Of a stretch of DNA of 64,000 bases, positions 38,147-51,742 are shown piece after piece. The stretch covers positions 1 through 64,000 of the forward strand of contig CAUYUJ010003606.1 in NCBI GenBank assembly GCA_963575745.1. The letters run 5' to 3'. Source of the DNA: Prorocentrum cordatum. Taxonomy: Eukaryota; Sar; Dinophyceae; Prorocentrales; Prorocentraceae. Below the pieces are notes generated by a model. It did not search any database, was not told the origin of the DNA, and saw nothing but the letters and a program-made list of their open reading frames with translations. The translations under genes and the position numbers were made by a program. Numbering within the stretch: the stretch's first letter is position 1; every line of letters begins with the position of its first letter.

Positions 38147-38499
38147 TATAAGGTAAAAATCAAGTAGTCGTAAGAATAGTCGTAGTAAGTAAGTAGTAGT
38201 AGGAGTAGGAGTAGGAGTAGTAGTAGTAGAAGTGGTCGTTTTAGTCGTCGTAATGGTAGATGTCAGAGTGATGGTAATATCCGTACCCCGAGAGGCCCCC
38301 AAGGGATCCCAACCACATCCAACAGGCTTTATGCTCTCAACCCAAGCACGCTGGCGGGATGGGCCGAAGGCCATTACATCCGCCGCCCCCTGTTGGCTTG
38401 CCACAGGGGTGCCTGGCGTGCTAGATCCTTTCGGTTTTGGTGTTGGTTCTTTTCCAAAGAAACTCCCCCTGGGGCTTCTTCGGCCCGTCCCGCCGGGGT

Positions 38500-39907
38500 C
38501 CCGGAAGGGAGCTCAATCCCCAGTGTTTCCTGCAAGACGGCTCAAGCTGGCCTCCAAGATGGCCACGTTGGCCCAAGATGGTTTCCAAGATGGTCCAAGA
38601 TGGCCTCCAAGTCCGCCCAAGATGGTTCAACACGGCCTCCAAGTCGGCCCAAGAGAGTCCAAGATACCTCCAAGTTCGCTCAGGAAGCCTCCAAGACGGC
38701 CCAACACGACCCAAGAGGCCTCCAAGGTCCTCCAGGAGGACCCGAAGAGGCCAAAATGATTAACTGTCCATCGGCTTTTGAATGATTTTGGCATTTGTTT
38801 CTTCTCGACATTCCGACGGCTCAAGACGCCCCAAGAGGCCCCCAAGATCGCCCCAAGATCGCCCACGAGGCCTCCAAGATGGCCCCATGACGGCCCAAGA
38901 GGCCCCAGAGATGCCCCCAAGAGGGCCCAAAGACGGCCCAAGAGGCCTCCAAGACGCCCAACATGGCCTCCAAGACGGCTAAGATAGCCCCAAGATGCCT
39001 CCAAGACGGCCCAAGATGCACCCAAGACGACCTGAGATGGCCTCCAGATGACCTAAGACGGACCAAGAGGCCCCCAAGAAGCCTCCTAGACGGCCCAAAA
39101 GGCCTCCAAGAGGTCCTCTAGCAGGGCCCAAGGAGGCTAAAATCTTTGTTTCCGTAAGTTTTGGAAGGATGTTGGCATGTGTTTCTTTCCCGCAGTCCGA
39201 TGGCTCAAGACGGCCCAAGAGGCCCCCAAGATCGCTGACGAGGCCTCCAAGATGGCCCCATGACGGCCCAAGAGGCCCCCCAGACGGCCCCAAGAGGGCC
39301 CAAGAGGCCTCCAAGACGGCCAAAATGACCTCCAAGACGGCTAAGATGGCCCCAAGATGCCTCCTGGACGGCCCAAGATGCACCTAAGACGGTCTAAGAT
39401 GGCCTCAAGATGGCCCAAGACGGCCCAAGAGGCCCCCAAGAGGCCTCCTAGACGGCCCAAAAGGCGCCCAGGAGGTCTTCCAGGACGGCACGAAGAAACC
39501 AAATTCATTGAAGGGTTTTGATAGATGTTGGCAGTTGCTTCGTCTCGGCATTCCGACGGCTCAAGACGGCGCAAGAGGCCCCCAAGATCGCCCAAGAGGC
39601 CTCCAAAATGGCCCCAAGACGACCCGAAAGGCCCCCAAGACGGCCCCAAGAGGGCCCCAAAACGACCCAAGAGGCCTCCAAGACGCCCAAGATGGCCTCT
39701 ACGAACCCCTGATATGCCCCAATAGGGCCCCAAGACGACCCTGACAGGCCCCCAAGACGGTTTCCGACGGCGTCAGGCAAGCCAGGAACGCCCTAAGACT
39801 GCCAAAAAGGCCCCCAAGAAGCCCCCAAAGGCCCCCAAAAACCCTCCAAGAGGCCCCCAGAAAGCTCCCAGGAGGCCCCACGAGTGCCCCAAGAGGCGCC
39901 CAAGAGG
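38500..39907. repeat. GGCCCAAGA array, unit 2
   Basis: Homologous to 17,450-18,770, with one additional AT-rich spacer (38,750-38,815) that is lost or altered in units 1 and 3. Confidence 0.85.
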
Positions 39908-40080
<173 letters not shown>

Positions 40081-40811
40081 TCCTCCTCTTTGTTCCTCAT
40101 CCTTCCCCCTCCTCCTCTTGGTGCTCCCCCACGCGTTCCCCGAGGTCTTTCCAAACCGACTCGGGAAACAACTGGCCCGATAGCTTGGCCAAGCTCTGGC
40201 CCAGCTGTCGGCCACAGAGGCGTTTCCAAAGGGGTAGGGGGCGGCCGTGATTCGCCGTGAGCGTCTTCGATCATCCATCCTATCCACAAGCGCCTTGTCA
40301 TCCTCCCACGCCTCCTCCTCCTCCTCCACCTCCTCCTCCTCCTCCCAACAATATTGATTCCCTCCTCGTCCACTCCCCTTTGACAATCAACTTGTAGTTT
40401 CGGCAACCGAATGTCACCCCTGTGTCTCATACACTTCAGCTTTGTGCAACATGTGTGGCGCAAACTGCGTGATTCGATATGTGTGGTGGAATATGTGTCG
40501 TGCCATGCCTTGTTTACTTTGCCGCGTTGCAGCCTTGCTACATATCTTCCCCAAGCGCGATGACGGATATGCGCGGCAGCACAACTGTATACGAAGTTGT
40601 CCGGACGGAAAAGCTGGCCAAAAGGTCCTGCACGGACGCTGTCCATGGTGCCTGGCTCCAAATCCATCAGCACAGCGCGCGGAACATAACGGCCCCCTGT
40701 GGCCTCATTGTAGTAGACGTTGATGCGCTCGAGCTGGAGGTCGGAATCTCCATGATAAGTGCCTGTAGGATCTATACCATGTTCATCAGAGATTACTTCC
40801 CAGAACTTTGC

Positions 40812-40946
40812 CTGCGGGCCCCAAGAGTATACACCACAACGTCGATTCCTCCCCCCTCATCTACCCTCCTCTTGCTCTCCTGTTTCCTGGTAGAAGGAGG
40901 GGATGAGGGAATTGGTGGTGGTGTATACTTTTGGGCCCCGTATTGC
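40812..40946 (-). mobile_element. Introner-like intron, copy 2
   Basis: 135-bp GC-AG intron at the same beta-tubulin position, with the same TTGCC flanks. The right-hand arm (plus strand) is unchanged; the left arm has ACCACA for ACCACC. Confidence 0.75.
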
Positions 40947-40997
40947 CCCGATCTGGTTGCCGCACTGGCCACCCTGGATGTGCACCAACTCGCGCAT

Positions 40998-42729
40998 GGC
41001 TGCTTATCGGAAGAAGCTGATTGCCGATTTTTCGGATGACTTCAGGCGTCGAACACTCGTTCTGGCCAAAACAGAGACAGACACATGATTCGCAGTAACA
41101 CGGATAATGATACTGGGTCCAAAACCATAATGCCAACGCATACAACAAAACATGCAACATGCGCAACCCACAGGGCACAATACGGGTTGCCGTCGACGCA
41201 ATGCATTCGGCAGAACTGGCGACAGCTCCAATGATCAAACAAACATCCCGCCCACACACCAACAACGTCTTGGTAAAACTCCAGAGAACGTGGGAGATGC
41301 TACTCATCATGACTGGCTCAAAAATCTCAACAAGCGCAATAACATCCAGACCCTGCTCATGAAGATCCGTGACTCGGGCGGGCGACGGCCCATGGTGGCG
41401 ACGACACCGGAGACGAAAACGATGCTGATGATGGCGATGGTGGTAGCGAAGAAAACGAAGGCGACAACAACGACAATGAAGATGACGATGCTGAGGACTT
41501 CGTTTTGATGATGACGGCGGTGACCATTGACGTGGTCCATTTCTTGACGATGACGATAACGACTGGGACGATGCAGATGGTGAGAGCGTGCGGGAGGACT
41601 GAAATTATGGATGCTTAACAAGCTTGCAAATGAAACCCGCCGAATGTTTAGATTCCGTTGCATAACTTACTCCATATCAAACCCCTACCAAAGAAATTGG
41701 TGTTGGAGGGAACTCGACGTGCACGCGCGGAGACGCGCGCGCGCGTGGCCCGCGTGGGATTTATCACGGTTGGCGAGTGCGCGGGGGCATGTCAACGCGT
41801 TCAACAAGCGCTCGTGCGTGGCAAACATAATCAAATTCGCCAGAATGGAGAAATAGTTCTCTTCACATGTCAACGAGCGCGCGCAAAAATATGTCAGAGT
41901 TCTATCGTGTCCATATCGGATGGCGTGTTTTAGTGTTCGATGGACTTGTTGTTATATTCTACTGGGTGCTTGCAAGGATTCGGCGCACGGGCGCGGTGGC
42001 GCGCGCACGTGGCCATCATGGCATGCGTTGCGAAGGGGCCCTTCGAGAAACGACTTATCATATCAACGCATGCGCACCACATGGTTCTTTGACAAAGATG
42101 AAAGGGGGTGTGGGTAGTGGGCATGGCTGGCACAAGAGAGGCGTCTTCCAACATTGCCTGCGAAACCGAAACCATGTCGCACACCAACAATTCATCCGCC
42201 ACCGTGCATTCCGCACGCAGTGGAGTACCTCAAGGCTCACGCAATTCTGAAAGGTCATGCAGTCCTGAAAGCTCGCAAGGTTCTGAATGGCCCAGACCAC
42301 GAAACTCCTGGGCGCTCTTGGGCACGGCAGGGCGCTCTGAGTGTTCCGCGCAAGCATTCGGGGCGGCGCCCCTACCCAGGGAGGCCCCAAAACAAACCAA
42401 GACAGCCCTGAGACGGCCCCGAAAGGATCCAGGAGGCCTCCGGACGAACGAACGAACGAAGCTGCCGTCGCCGGGAAGCCAGCGCCCCTGCGAAGGTGGG
42501 CAGGCGCGCCGGTCGCGCGCATGCCTTTAAACGAGGCCACTGGGCGCGCGACTGCGCCAATACCAAATGAAACACGAAACGTTTGCACGAGAAGTCGCGC
42601 GGTCATCGCCACGCGCGCTGCAAAAATCCCGCTCGCTCTCCCGCCAGACAATCGCACTCGAGGCCTCGTGCGCCCACGAGCCCCAGCCGGAACGTTTTGC
42701 ACGCGACACCAACTCGTCTTCACATCTGC
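40998..42729. other. Spacer, unit 2
   Basis: Counterpart of 19,773-21,459: the acidic-coding-like stretch at 41,395-41,590, the alternating CG run at 41,726-41,745 and the GAACGAACGAACGAA repeat near 42,445. No gene is assigned. Confidence 0.4.
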
Positions 42730-45345
42730 TGAATCAGCCAGGCCGGGGGCGAATTGAGCATCCGAGTGCCCCCCCTCGACTGACCGCCCCACCGGGCACG
42801 GCCCTTCCGTTGAGTCGCTCGCGCGGCCCAGCGTGCATGTTGATGATATCCCCTGCCAGCTTCCATTTTGATGTTTAATACTTGTCCACCGAACATGCAA
42901 CTCCAACAAAGCATCTGACCAAAAAACACTCTTGTCCGAATACCTGCACCTTCTTGTTTGAGGGGGCACGTTTTTCAGAGCGTTGTGCGTTGTATTTGTC
43001 CGCGTTCACGCGCAAATCGATTCGCGCGAGCTCGTCGGGTATAGAAGCTAACTTGTTCACCAAAACTTGCTCTGATCTGGCCACAATCGCGGCATCATCA
43101 TCGAACACTTCATAAGCCATCCGGTTCTTCTCCCGAAAGTCGCCGCCGATGATGCTCCCGCACCCACTCTTCTCTCACAACTCGTTCAAATGCACCATCG
43201 CGTTCTTGACTGCATTCGCGAATAGTGCCGACGACATCGGATATCCTTGCCGAACGCCACGAAGACAGTCAAAGTATGTGCTTCGCGTGTTGGGGCCAAG
43301 CTGAAAATACGCCCGCTGGTCCGTGTACAAATCCAGAACGGCCCAAAACTCGTTATCGCTGATTCTGGCTGTCTTCAGACCCGCAAGCACAGCCGCGTGC
43401 ATGATCTCGTCAAATGCTTTCCCCAAATCCATTGAAGCCACCCAAACCGTCCCCCCCTTCAATGCTGTTCTCGTCGATCGTTCGCACGCGAAGGACTAAA
43501 TCGCAACGCCCATAACCCGATCGAGATTAAATTTCTTCTGGCGTTCAAACTCTGTCCAAGATACTATAGATTCGCATCAAAATTGCGCCGCTGTACGAAT
43601 TGTTCAAAACTGGGACGATCGTGATGGGCCTGTGGCTATTTGGGAGGGTCGTCTCGCTCGAATAAAACGACAATCTCGGAGGTGCGCCACGAGTCCGGGG
43701 CCCAGGACACGTCGTTGAGCAAGTCGGCAAAAACCTCTGCGATGGCATTAATGATATCGTTCCCGCCCCCCTGGCAAAAGCATAGCATAGCATAGCATAA
43801 CACAGCATAGCGTAGCATAGCATACCATCGCATAGCATGGCGCAGCATAGCATAGCATAGCACAGCCTAGCCTATCCCAGCATAGCATTGCGCAGCATAT
43901 CATAGCATAGTATAGCATAGCATTGCATAGAATAGCATCGCATAGCATAGCAGAGCAGAGCATAGCATAGCACAGCGCAGCACAGCATCCATTATTGATG
44001 TTATATATATATGATGTGTGTGCGAACGCGTGTTCCATGCATGTTGTCCGTCTGTGGGCCATATTGAGCCCTTAGTGGGGCAGCTTGAGCCCTTAGGATT
44101 CACCAAGGTTTCGCACATAGCACCGGCCGGGAGACACGAAACCCGACGTATTATCGCATGTCCGAGATGTTTTTTCTAGATATGCAGATACAAATGTATG
44201 TATAAATATAAATATATGTATACATATATATATATATATATGTGTAGCACTTGTTCCTAGAGGCTCCAACTCCTAGGTAGGGTCGCACTGGGATAATTTG
44301 AATAAAACGACAATCTCGGAGGTGCGCCACGAGTCCGGGGCCCGGGACACGCCGTTGAGCAAGACAGCAAAAACCCCCGCGATGGGATTCATGATATCGT
44401 TCCCGCCCCCCTTCAACATCCCGGCCACCAAGCAGTCTTCAGCGCTATCCTCGTTCCGCTTCATTCGAGAAATGATCCATGCGACGTCCGCCTTTACTTC
44501 TGCAGCCGGGATCCCACTGCTTGGTCTGGTGACCCCGAAGCCTTCCAGCGGAGCGTCATACAAAGACTTGCAACATGTTGCGAAAATGTCCGCTGTGTCT
44601 CCCCTTCCGGATTGTAGCTTTCCATCTGAATCTCGGATGTTGGTTCTGCGGTTTCTTTAGTCGGCCGATTTGGGAGCCCAGGTAGTTTCTTTGCTGACCC
44701 TCCGAGGATGAACTCGTCAAACTGATCGGTCTGCCTCTTCCGCATTTGGTCGCGGAGAGATCCGTTCAAGCGACGTGACTTTTGTTTCCTTTCTTCTGCG
44801 TTGGTGCATTCGTTCCTCTCTTTCCGTATCTGTATGATGAACTCGGACGTTTCCTCGTTTTGCCTGGCCCCCTTCCGTACTTCGCCGCATTCTGAAGCAG
44901 CCTTCAAAAGCGCCTGTCACTGAAGCGACGTCTTCGGACGCCTCGCGCAAGGCAGCCGCTTGTGCCACATGGCATTCTTCTCTGTATGCTGTCATGTCCC
45001 ATCCTCGCCCCACCATCAGAGGCTTCCGCCGTCTCCACTTTCGCGCGTACTGCCATATTTTGCCAAAACTGCCCTGCGATCCGTCTTTTGCATCAAATCG
45101 GCAATGCCATCTGTATTGTGCAACTCTATTTTGAGTCTGTGGCCAACTAACACATAATAGATTTGTCGCGTGTTGGGTTGCCCACGCCAGACATTGATTC
45201 AATCAGTCCTCGCGCCCAGGCCGACTTTGCCGATGCAAAGGGGGTCGTCTTCGTCATGCTGCTGGCCCACTTCAACATTGGCGCCCACTCCAACGACGAA
45301 CTGCCTCTGCTTCCAGCTGCCGGGGATTACCTGCCGTAGAACTGC
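42730..45345 (-). mobile_element. Decayed LINE, unit 2
   Basis: Same layout as in unit 1. RT motif A reads SMDLGKAFDEI and the catalytic box is FDDD (about 43,094-43,105) instead of FADD; QGDPMSP has become QGYPMSS. These are further signs of decay after duplication. Confidence 0.75.
43785..43988. repeat. TAGCA pentanucleotide tract, unit 2
   Basis: Same position in the LINE as in unit 1, but with a different order of variant words. Expanded TA runs follow at 44,004-44,011 and 44,224-44,242. Confidence 0.9.
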
Positions 45346-45399
45346 TAATGCCCATTCGTACTCTATGTCTGAGCGGCATATGCTACACTTCCGTCTGAA

Positions 45400-46040
45400 A
45401 GGGGCCTCCGAGACGGTCCCAAAGCTTCACTAGACGCCCGCGATAGCCCCAAGACGGTCGAGGAAGCCTTCGTGGCGCTCCAAGAGAGCCCCAAGCCAAG
45501 AGCCTTCCCAACAGGGCTCCGAGAGGCCAAAATCATTGGTTTACATTCGGTTGTTAAATGTTTTGGGGTGTTCTCAACTTTTCGAGCTTCCGACGCTCCA
45601 AGACGTCCCAAGAGGTCCCCCAAAACCGACCAAAGACGGCCCAAGAAGCCCCCAAGACCGCCCGAAGACGGCCCAGGAAGGCCCCAAGACGGCCCAAGAG
45701 GCGCCCAAGACTGCTCAAGAGGGCCCCGAGAGGAGCCCAAAAGGGGGAACGGGGAACACAAACCGAAAATCCTAGCCTTCCGCCCCAAGAGGCACCCAGG
45801 AGAGGCACCAAGAGGCGCCCAAGAGGCCCCAAGAGGCCCCCAGGAGGCCCCCACGAGGCCCTAAGAGGCCACCAAGAGGCCCAAAAGAGGTCCCAAGAGA
45901 CCCCAAAACAGTCCCCTGGAGACCTCAAAACTGCCTTCGGGAGGCCCCCGAGGGGCCCCGACGAGATCCCAACGAACATCCAAGAGGGCTCAGACCCACA
46001 ACCCAGGCACAGTGGCGCGGTGGGCCGAAGGACATTAGAT
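45400..46040. repeat. GGCCCAAGA array, second block, unit 2
   Basis: Homologous to 24,110-24,760; some repeat words are lost near 45,830. Confidence 0.8.
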
Positions 46041-46624
46041 AGTGCAACATGCTGTATGAACGTATGCTGAACGAACATGTGTTCGGTTAACCTGCCGTGT
46101 ATCGCATGACGTACAGACATACGATGTAGGCATACATGTTACCCCAGCGTAGGTAATGTAAGCACGTGTCCTCATAGCACCCCATACCTAACAAATGCTA
46201 GACTATCAAACCATAGTATACCCGATGTTACGCACCGCACACGCACCTTGCATTAACACGTGCGCATGACCATAGATGGTCGAGGGTTTGGGCCCTCCCC
46301 CCCAATGCTAATGCCATCGCCCCCCCACCCCCCGCGCGATGCCCACCCCCCTGTGGGCGTGGGCTTGGCGTGGTGGCTCCCCCCCCCCTGTGCATGTGGT
46401 GTGGGTGTGGTGTGTTGCTGTGTGTGTTTGCGGGGTGACGCCATGGTCCTCCTCCCCCCCATCCCTCCCCCCCTGTGGGTGCGGTGTGGGTGCGGCGTGT
46501 GGCTGGGATTGGCGTCATGTTGACAGCTCTGGTGCTTGACGTCGTCGCCGCCGCCGCTAGTGGTGCCGTCGACGTCGACGTCGTCGTCGTCGTCGTTGTC
46601 GTCGTCGTTGTCGTCGTCGTCGGT

Positions 46625-46704
<80 letters not shown>

Positions 46705-46765
46705 AGTCGTCATCGTCGTCATTGCCGTCGTCGTCGTCGTCCTCCTCCTCCTCCTCATCCTGCTC

Positions 46766-46797
<32 letters not shown>

Positions 46798-49700
46798 ATC
46801 CCATCTGGGGGGGGGGGGCCGAGGACCCTGGGACCCATCCCATCTGGGGGGGGGCCCGAGGACCCGAAGCCCGCGATCATATACGCGAGCATGTGCTGAC
46901 TCGCGCTACCGGAGGGGTAAACATCAGCCCAGAAAAGAGGGAGAGAAATCAATGCATTTTTATTATTAATGTTGACGGCCTTGGAGCCGTGAGCTCAAAT
47001 GCCAGGCGTCAACTCCAAACCTCGAGCAAACTTTCCACCCACTCACCCGCAACTTGTTGGTACAACACAACTGAAGACGCGAAAGCTATTGTCGTGCAGG
47101 TCCGTGCCTAGGGTGGTGATGTTGATGGTGGCGCTGACGAAACAGGCGACGACAACAACGATGACAATGATGAGATTGATGACCACGGCGGCGGTAACGA
47201 CAACGATTCTGATAATGGCGATGAAGGTGACGGAGATGCTGACGGCGGTGGCAACGATGACACTGGCGATGATGATAACGATTGTGCTGCTGAGGATGTT
47301 CATGAAGTGCGCGGAGGCAGAACGTCCGAAATTCTGACAGAACTTGTATTGCACAACCACTGGGTCCCATATGGTGCTGCACACCTGCGTGCTGAAGCGA
47401 TGTTTCGCAGAATGTAAGGCACAAAACATAACATGTAAGTGCAGGGCTTCGCCGCCTGCACTAGGCGACGCGCGCGCGTGACCCGCATGGAACTGTTTCA
47501 CGGAGTAGGAGGGCAGCGCGGTGCTGGTTGACTGTGCTCCACGTGTGCGCGCGCGTGGCCAGTCGACAGCATGGCCGAAGATCCGATCAATTGCTCTTGG
47601 CCGCTCAAAGGGAGCGCGCATGAGTGTGGCAGTGGGTCGGTGAAAAGACATGAAAACACGTGTTTCTCGCATGAGGGAAACATGCGGACAGGTTGCAACA
47701 AAATAAGTGTGTGTGTGTGTTGACGTGAGCACGCGCACGAGGGGGGCGCGCGCGCATAGGGGCAACAGAATAGCATGTGAGAAAGCTTCAGACAAAACGC
47801 ACGTGTTAGATCAACGCGTGTGCACCGCCTGGTACTGTGTGACAGGTATTATACACGCCGATATACACACACAAACGCACAGACCAGCACCACGCGCGCG
47901 CTACGCGCGCACTTAGGTTCCAAACGACTCTGAAGACGGTGTCAATGGACATGTGGGGCTGACTCGATGGCTACACAGTTGGACCACGTCTGGTCTTCGG
48001 GCTGCCTCGAAAGAAGCATTGATCGATTATGTACGGTGGAATGTACAGAACCATATACGAGTGGATTTATGCATGAACGGGCTGTTGTATGGATGTAGAC
48101 GCATATGTTTGTAGGACCGAGCTGAGGTGTGATCAAACCACGCGCGCGCTTTGCGCGCAAAGGTTCTAGTGACAGCTGCGTCACGTTGCTCGACCATCGT
48201 CTTTGCTCGTCTGATCAGCGACAATTGGTGCTCAGTGCGCGCGCGCTCACGTGAGGGACAATCGCAGCGAAGTGGGATGGCTCGCCTGAGTCAAGGCTGC
48301 ACGCTGGCTGAGCTGGAAGAGGCGCAGAACGTGCCACGGCAGAACGGCGCGATCAATGCCTCCCGGCGTTTGTCGCTGGACCCAGCGTCTTGCGACTCCC
48401 CCCAGGCCGTCTTCAGAGCCTCATGGCCTGTCGTTGCCAGTGCGGTCCTAGCCGCGCTATTGGAAGACTCTCGGCCTGCCCTGGCCATCCTGGATGACTG
48501 GAGAAGCGAATACCCGTGAGAAGCAACTAAGAATGCCCCGGGCGATACCAGGAGCACTGAAAATAATCAATTGATCTCCGAGGGGGGGAACCGCCGAGGG
48601 ATATCGATAGCACCCCACAAATTGATTCATCTTAATAAGTCAGCGAGGGGTGGGAGTAAGAGATGTAGAAGAGAAACCTGTAGTGCGTTCCCATCGAAGA
48701 GGAATCATGCTTGGGTTCTCATCGACACCACGCAAACGTGGCCGAGACAACCATCGAAACCATCGAGCCATGCATTCCTCTTGGGCTCAAATTGGACTCC
48801 GAGTGGGGTCTTGTTGTGATCTGATTGGGCTTTGGGATCTTGGTGGGATCCCGCACTGAGGGCTCTGGGGGCGGGATATCACTTCCAGGGGGCGAGAGGC
48901 GAGAGAGTTTCACCGAAACGGGCGGGGGAGCCTGAATTGCCTCCAACGTCCATTCAGATCCAACGAGGCCCACTAGAAAATCACGGAATCCTGCCTCTGT
49001 GAAACTGGCCTCCCCTGAGTTTTTTCTTGAGGCGGGGGACAGCAGAGGGGTGCGGCCCGCTGCTCGTGACGAGCGGACGACGCGCGCTCATACTTGTAGG
49101 GGGGGGGGGGCGCTGACCCGCGCCTCGCGGTTGGAGGCTGCCCTGCAGCTATGGGCAAGGGCTGTCGGACTCCGATCCAAGGGCCCCCGTTCGAGCCGAG
49201 AGCCAATCCGACCACACGCACCCCCCGAGGAGCATGCAGGTCGCATGGGCACGGGTGCCAGCTGTCCGCGGCCACGCGCGCAGGCTGCAGCCGCGGCCCG
49301 CCCCGGGGCTCGGCCGAGCCCCGCCGAGCCCCGTCGGGCCCCGAGGGGCGCGCGGGGCACGGTCGGCGGGGGCGGGCGACGGCGGAGGGGCGTGGCCCGC
49401 TGCTGGGGCCCGGGAGGCCCACGTCAGAGATTCCCGCAGTTGGTTGCCGGAAGAGTAGAAGCCTCCCAGATGGGCTCCGAGCACATGGGGTCGGACGATC
49501 GCCCCGCCTCGTCGATGCAGCGCCACTGCGTCGTCGATGCATCGCTCGTGCGTCGCCGATGCATCACCGACGCATCGGCGATGCATCGGCGATGCATCGG
49601 CGACGTCGGCGTGGAGAACATCGGCCTCCACATCGGGCGATCCTTCGACCCCGTCTACTCCGACCCCATCTGGGAGGCCCAGAAAGATGGTCGCGTCCTT

Positions 49701-50124
49701 GCCTGTTCTGGCTTTCGAGGGGCAGCGACATGGGGGGGGCTGGCATAGGGGGTGACGCAGCGACCTGGAATGGAATCGGCGGTACATCGCCGCTAGATCG
49801 GCGATGGGCCCCCGACTGTGGATCCGCACGTTCCTGGGCAGGTCGAGGGGCTCCCGCGCGTGACCGCCTTCCCCCCCCAGTGGCCCTGGAGGCCCGCAGG
49901 AGCACCAACGCTGCCTCTTGGAAGCTTGCTCGAGCCCATGTCTTGGGGTATCTTTGCGAAGCCTCCAGGGGCCTGCTGACAGCATTTTCGGGGACCCCTT
50001 GGGGGCGCCTGGGGCCCTCTTTGGTTGTTTTCTCTGCAGGCGCGATGACAAAGTGGCAGGGGCACGAGGCGGTCTAACAGTTCGGCCACCCCGAGCCAAG
50101 ATCTGGTGTACAAGTGAACAGCCA
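46041..50124. other. Spacer downstream of alpha-tubulin, unit 2
   Basis: Counterpart of 24,761-28,818: CGT/CCT run 46,540-46,790, CCCATCCCATCTGGGG repeats, CG runs near 47,745 and 47,890, G-run at 49,100-49,110, and GATGCATCGGC repeats at 49,553-49,600 with one more copy than in unit 1. The acidic frame at 47,113-47,417 ends early at TAA. Confidence 0.45.
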
Positions 50125-50153
50125 CAGGTCGGCGTGGAAAATACGCCGACCTG
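50125..50153 (-). other. Perfect stem-loop in the alpha-tubulin 3' flank, copy 2
   Basis: Same 11-bp stem (50,125-50,135 with 50,143-50,153) and 7-base loop as in copy 1, ~115 bases past the stop codon. Confidence 0.7.
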
Positions 50154-50266
50154 CTGCGTGCAACAACGCGCAAGTCTTTGGGGAAGGTCGTGGAAGCACG
50201 CCGTTCTCAACGAGAGTGCGACTCCTCGGTTACCCTCCCTCGTGCAGCTGCTCAGTGGCAGCCTGC

Positions 50267-51679
<1,413 letters not shown>

Positions 51680-51721
51680 TCACAAGGCCGTCGCGTGATG
51701 TGACAGCCTCGATCGGAATCG

Positions 51722-51742
51722 CTTGAGCCAAAATGGCGACGG
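51722..51742 (-). promoter_or_regulatory. Spliced-leader relic upstream of alpha-tubulin copy 2
   Basis: Same sequence as in copy 1 with the same single difference from the canonical SL (C for A in CCGTA), so the relic predates the duplication of the unit. Confidence 0.85.
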
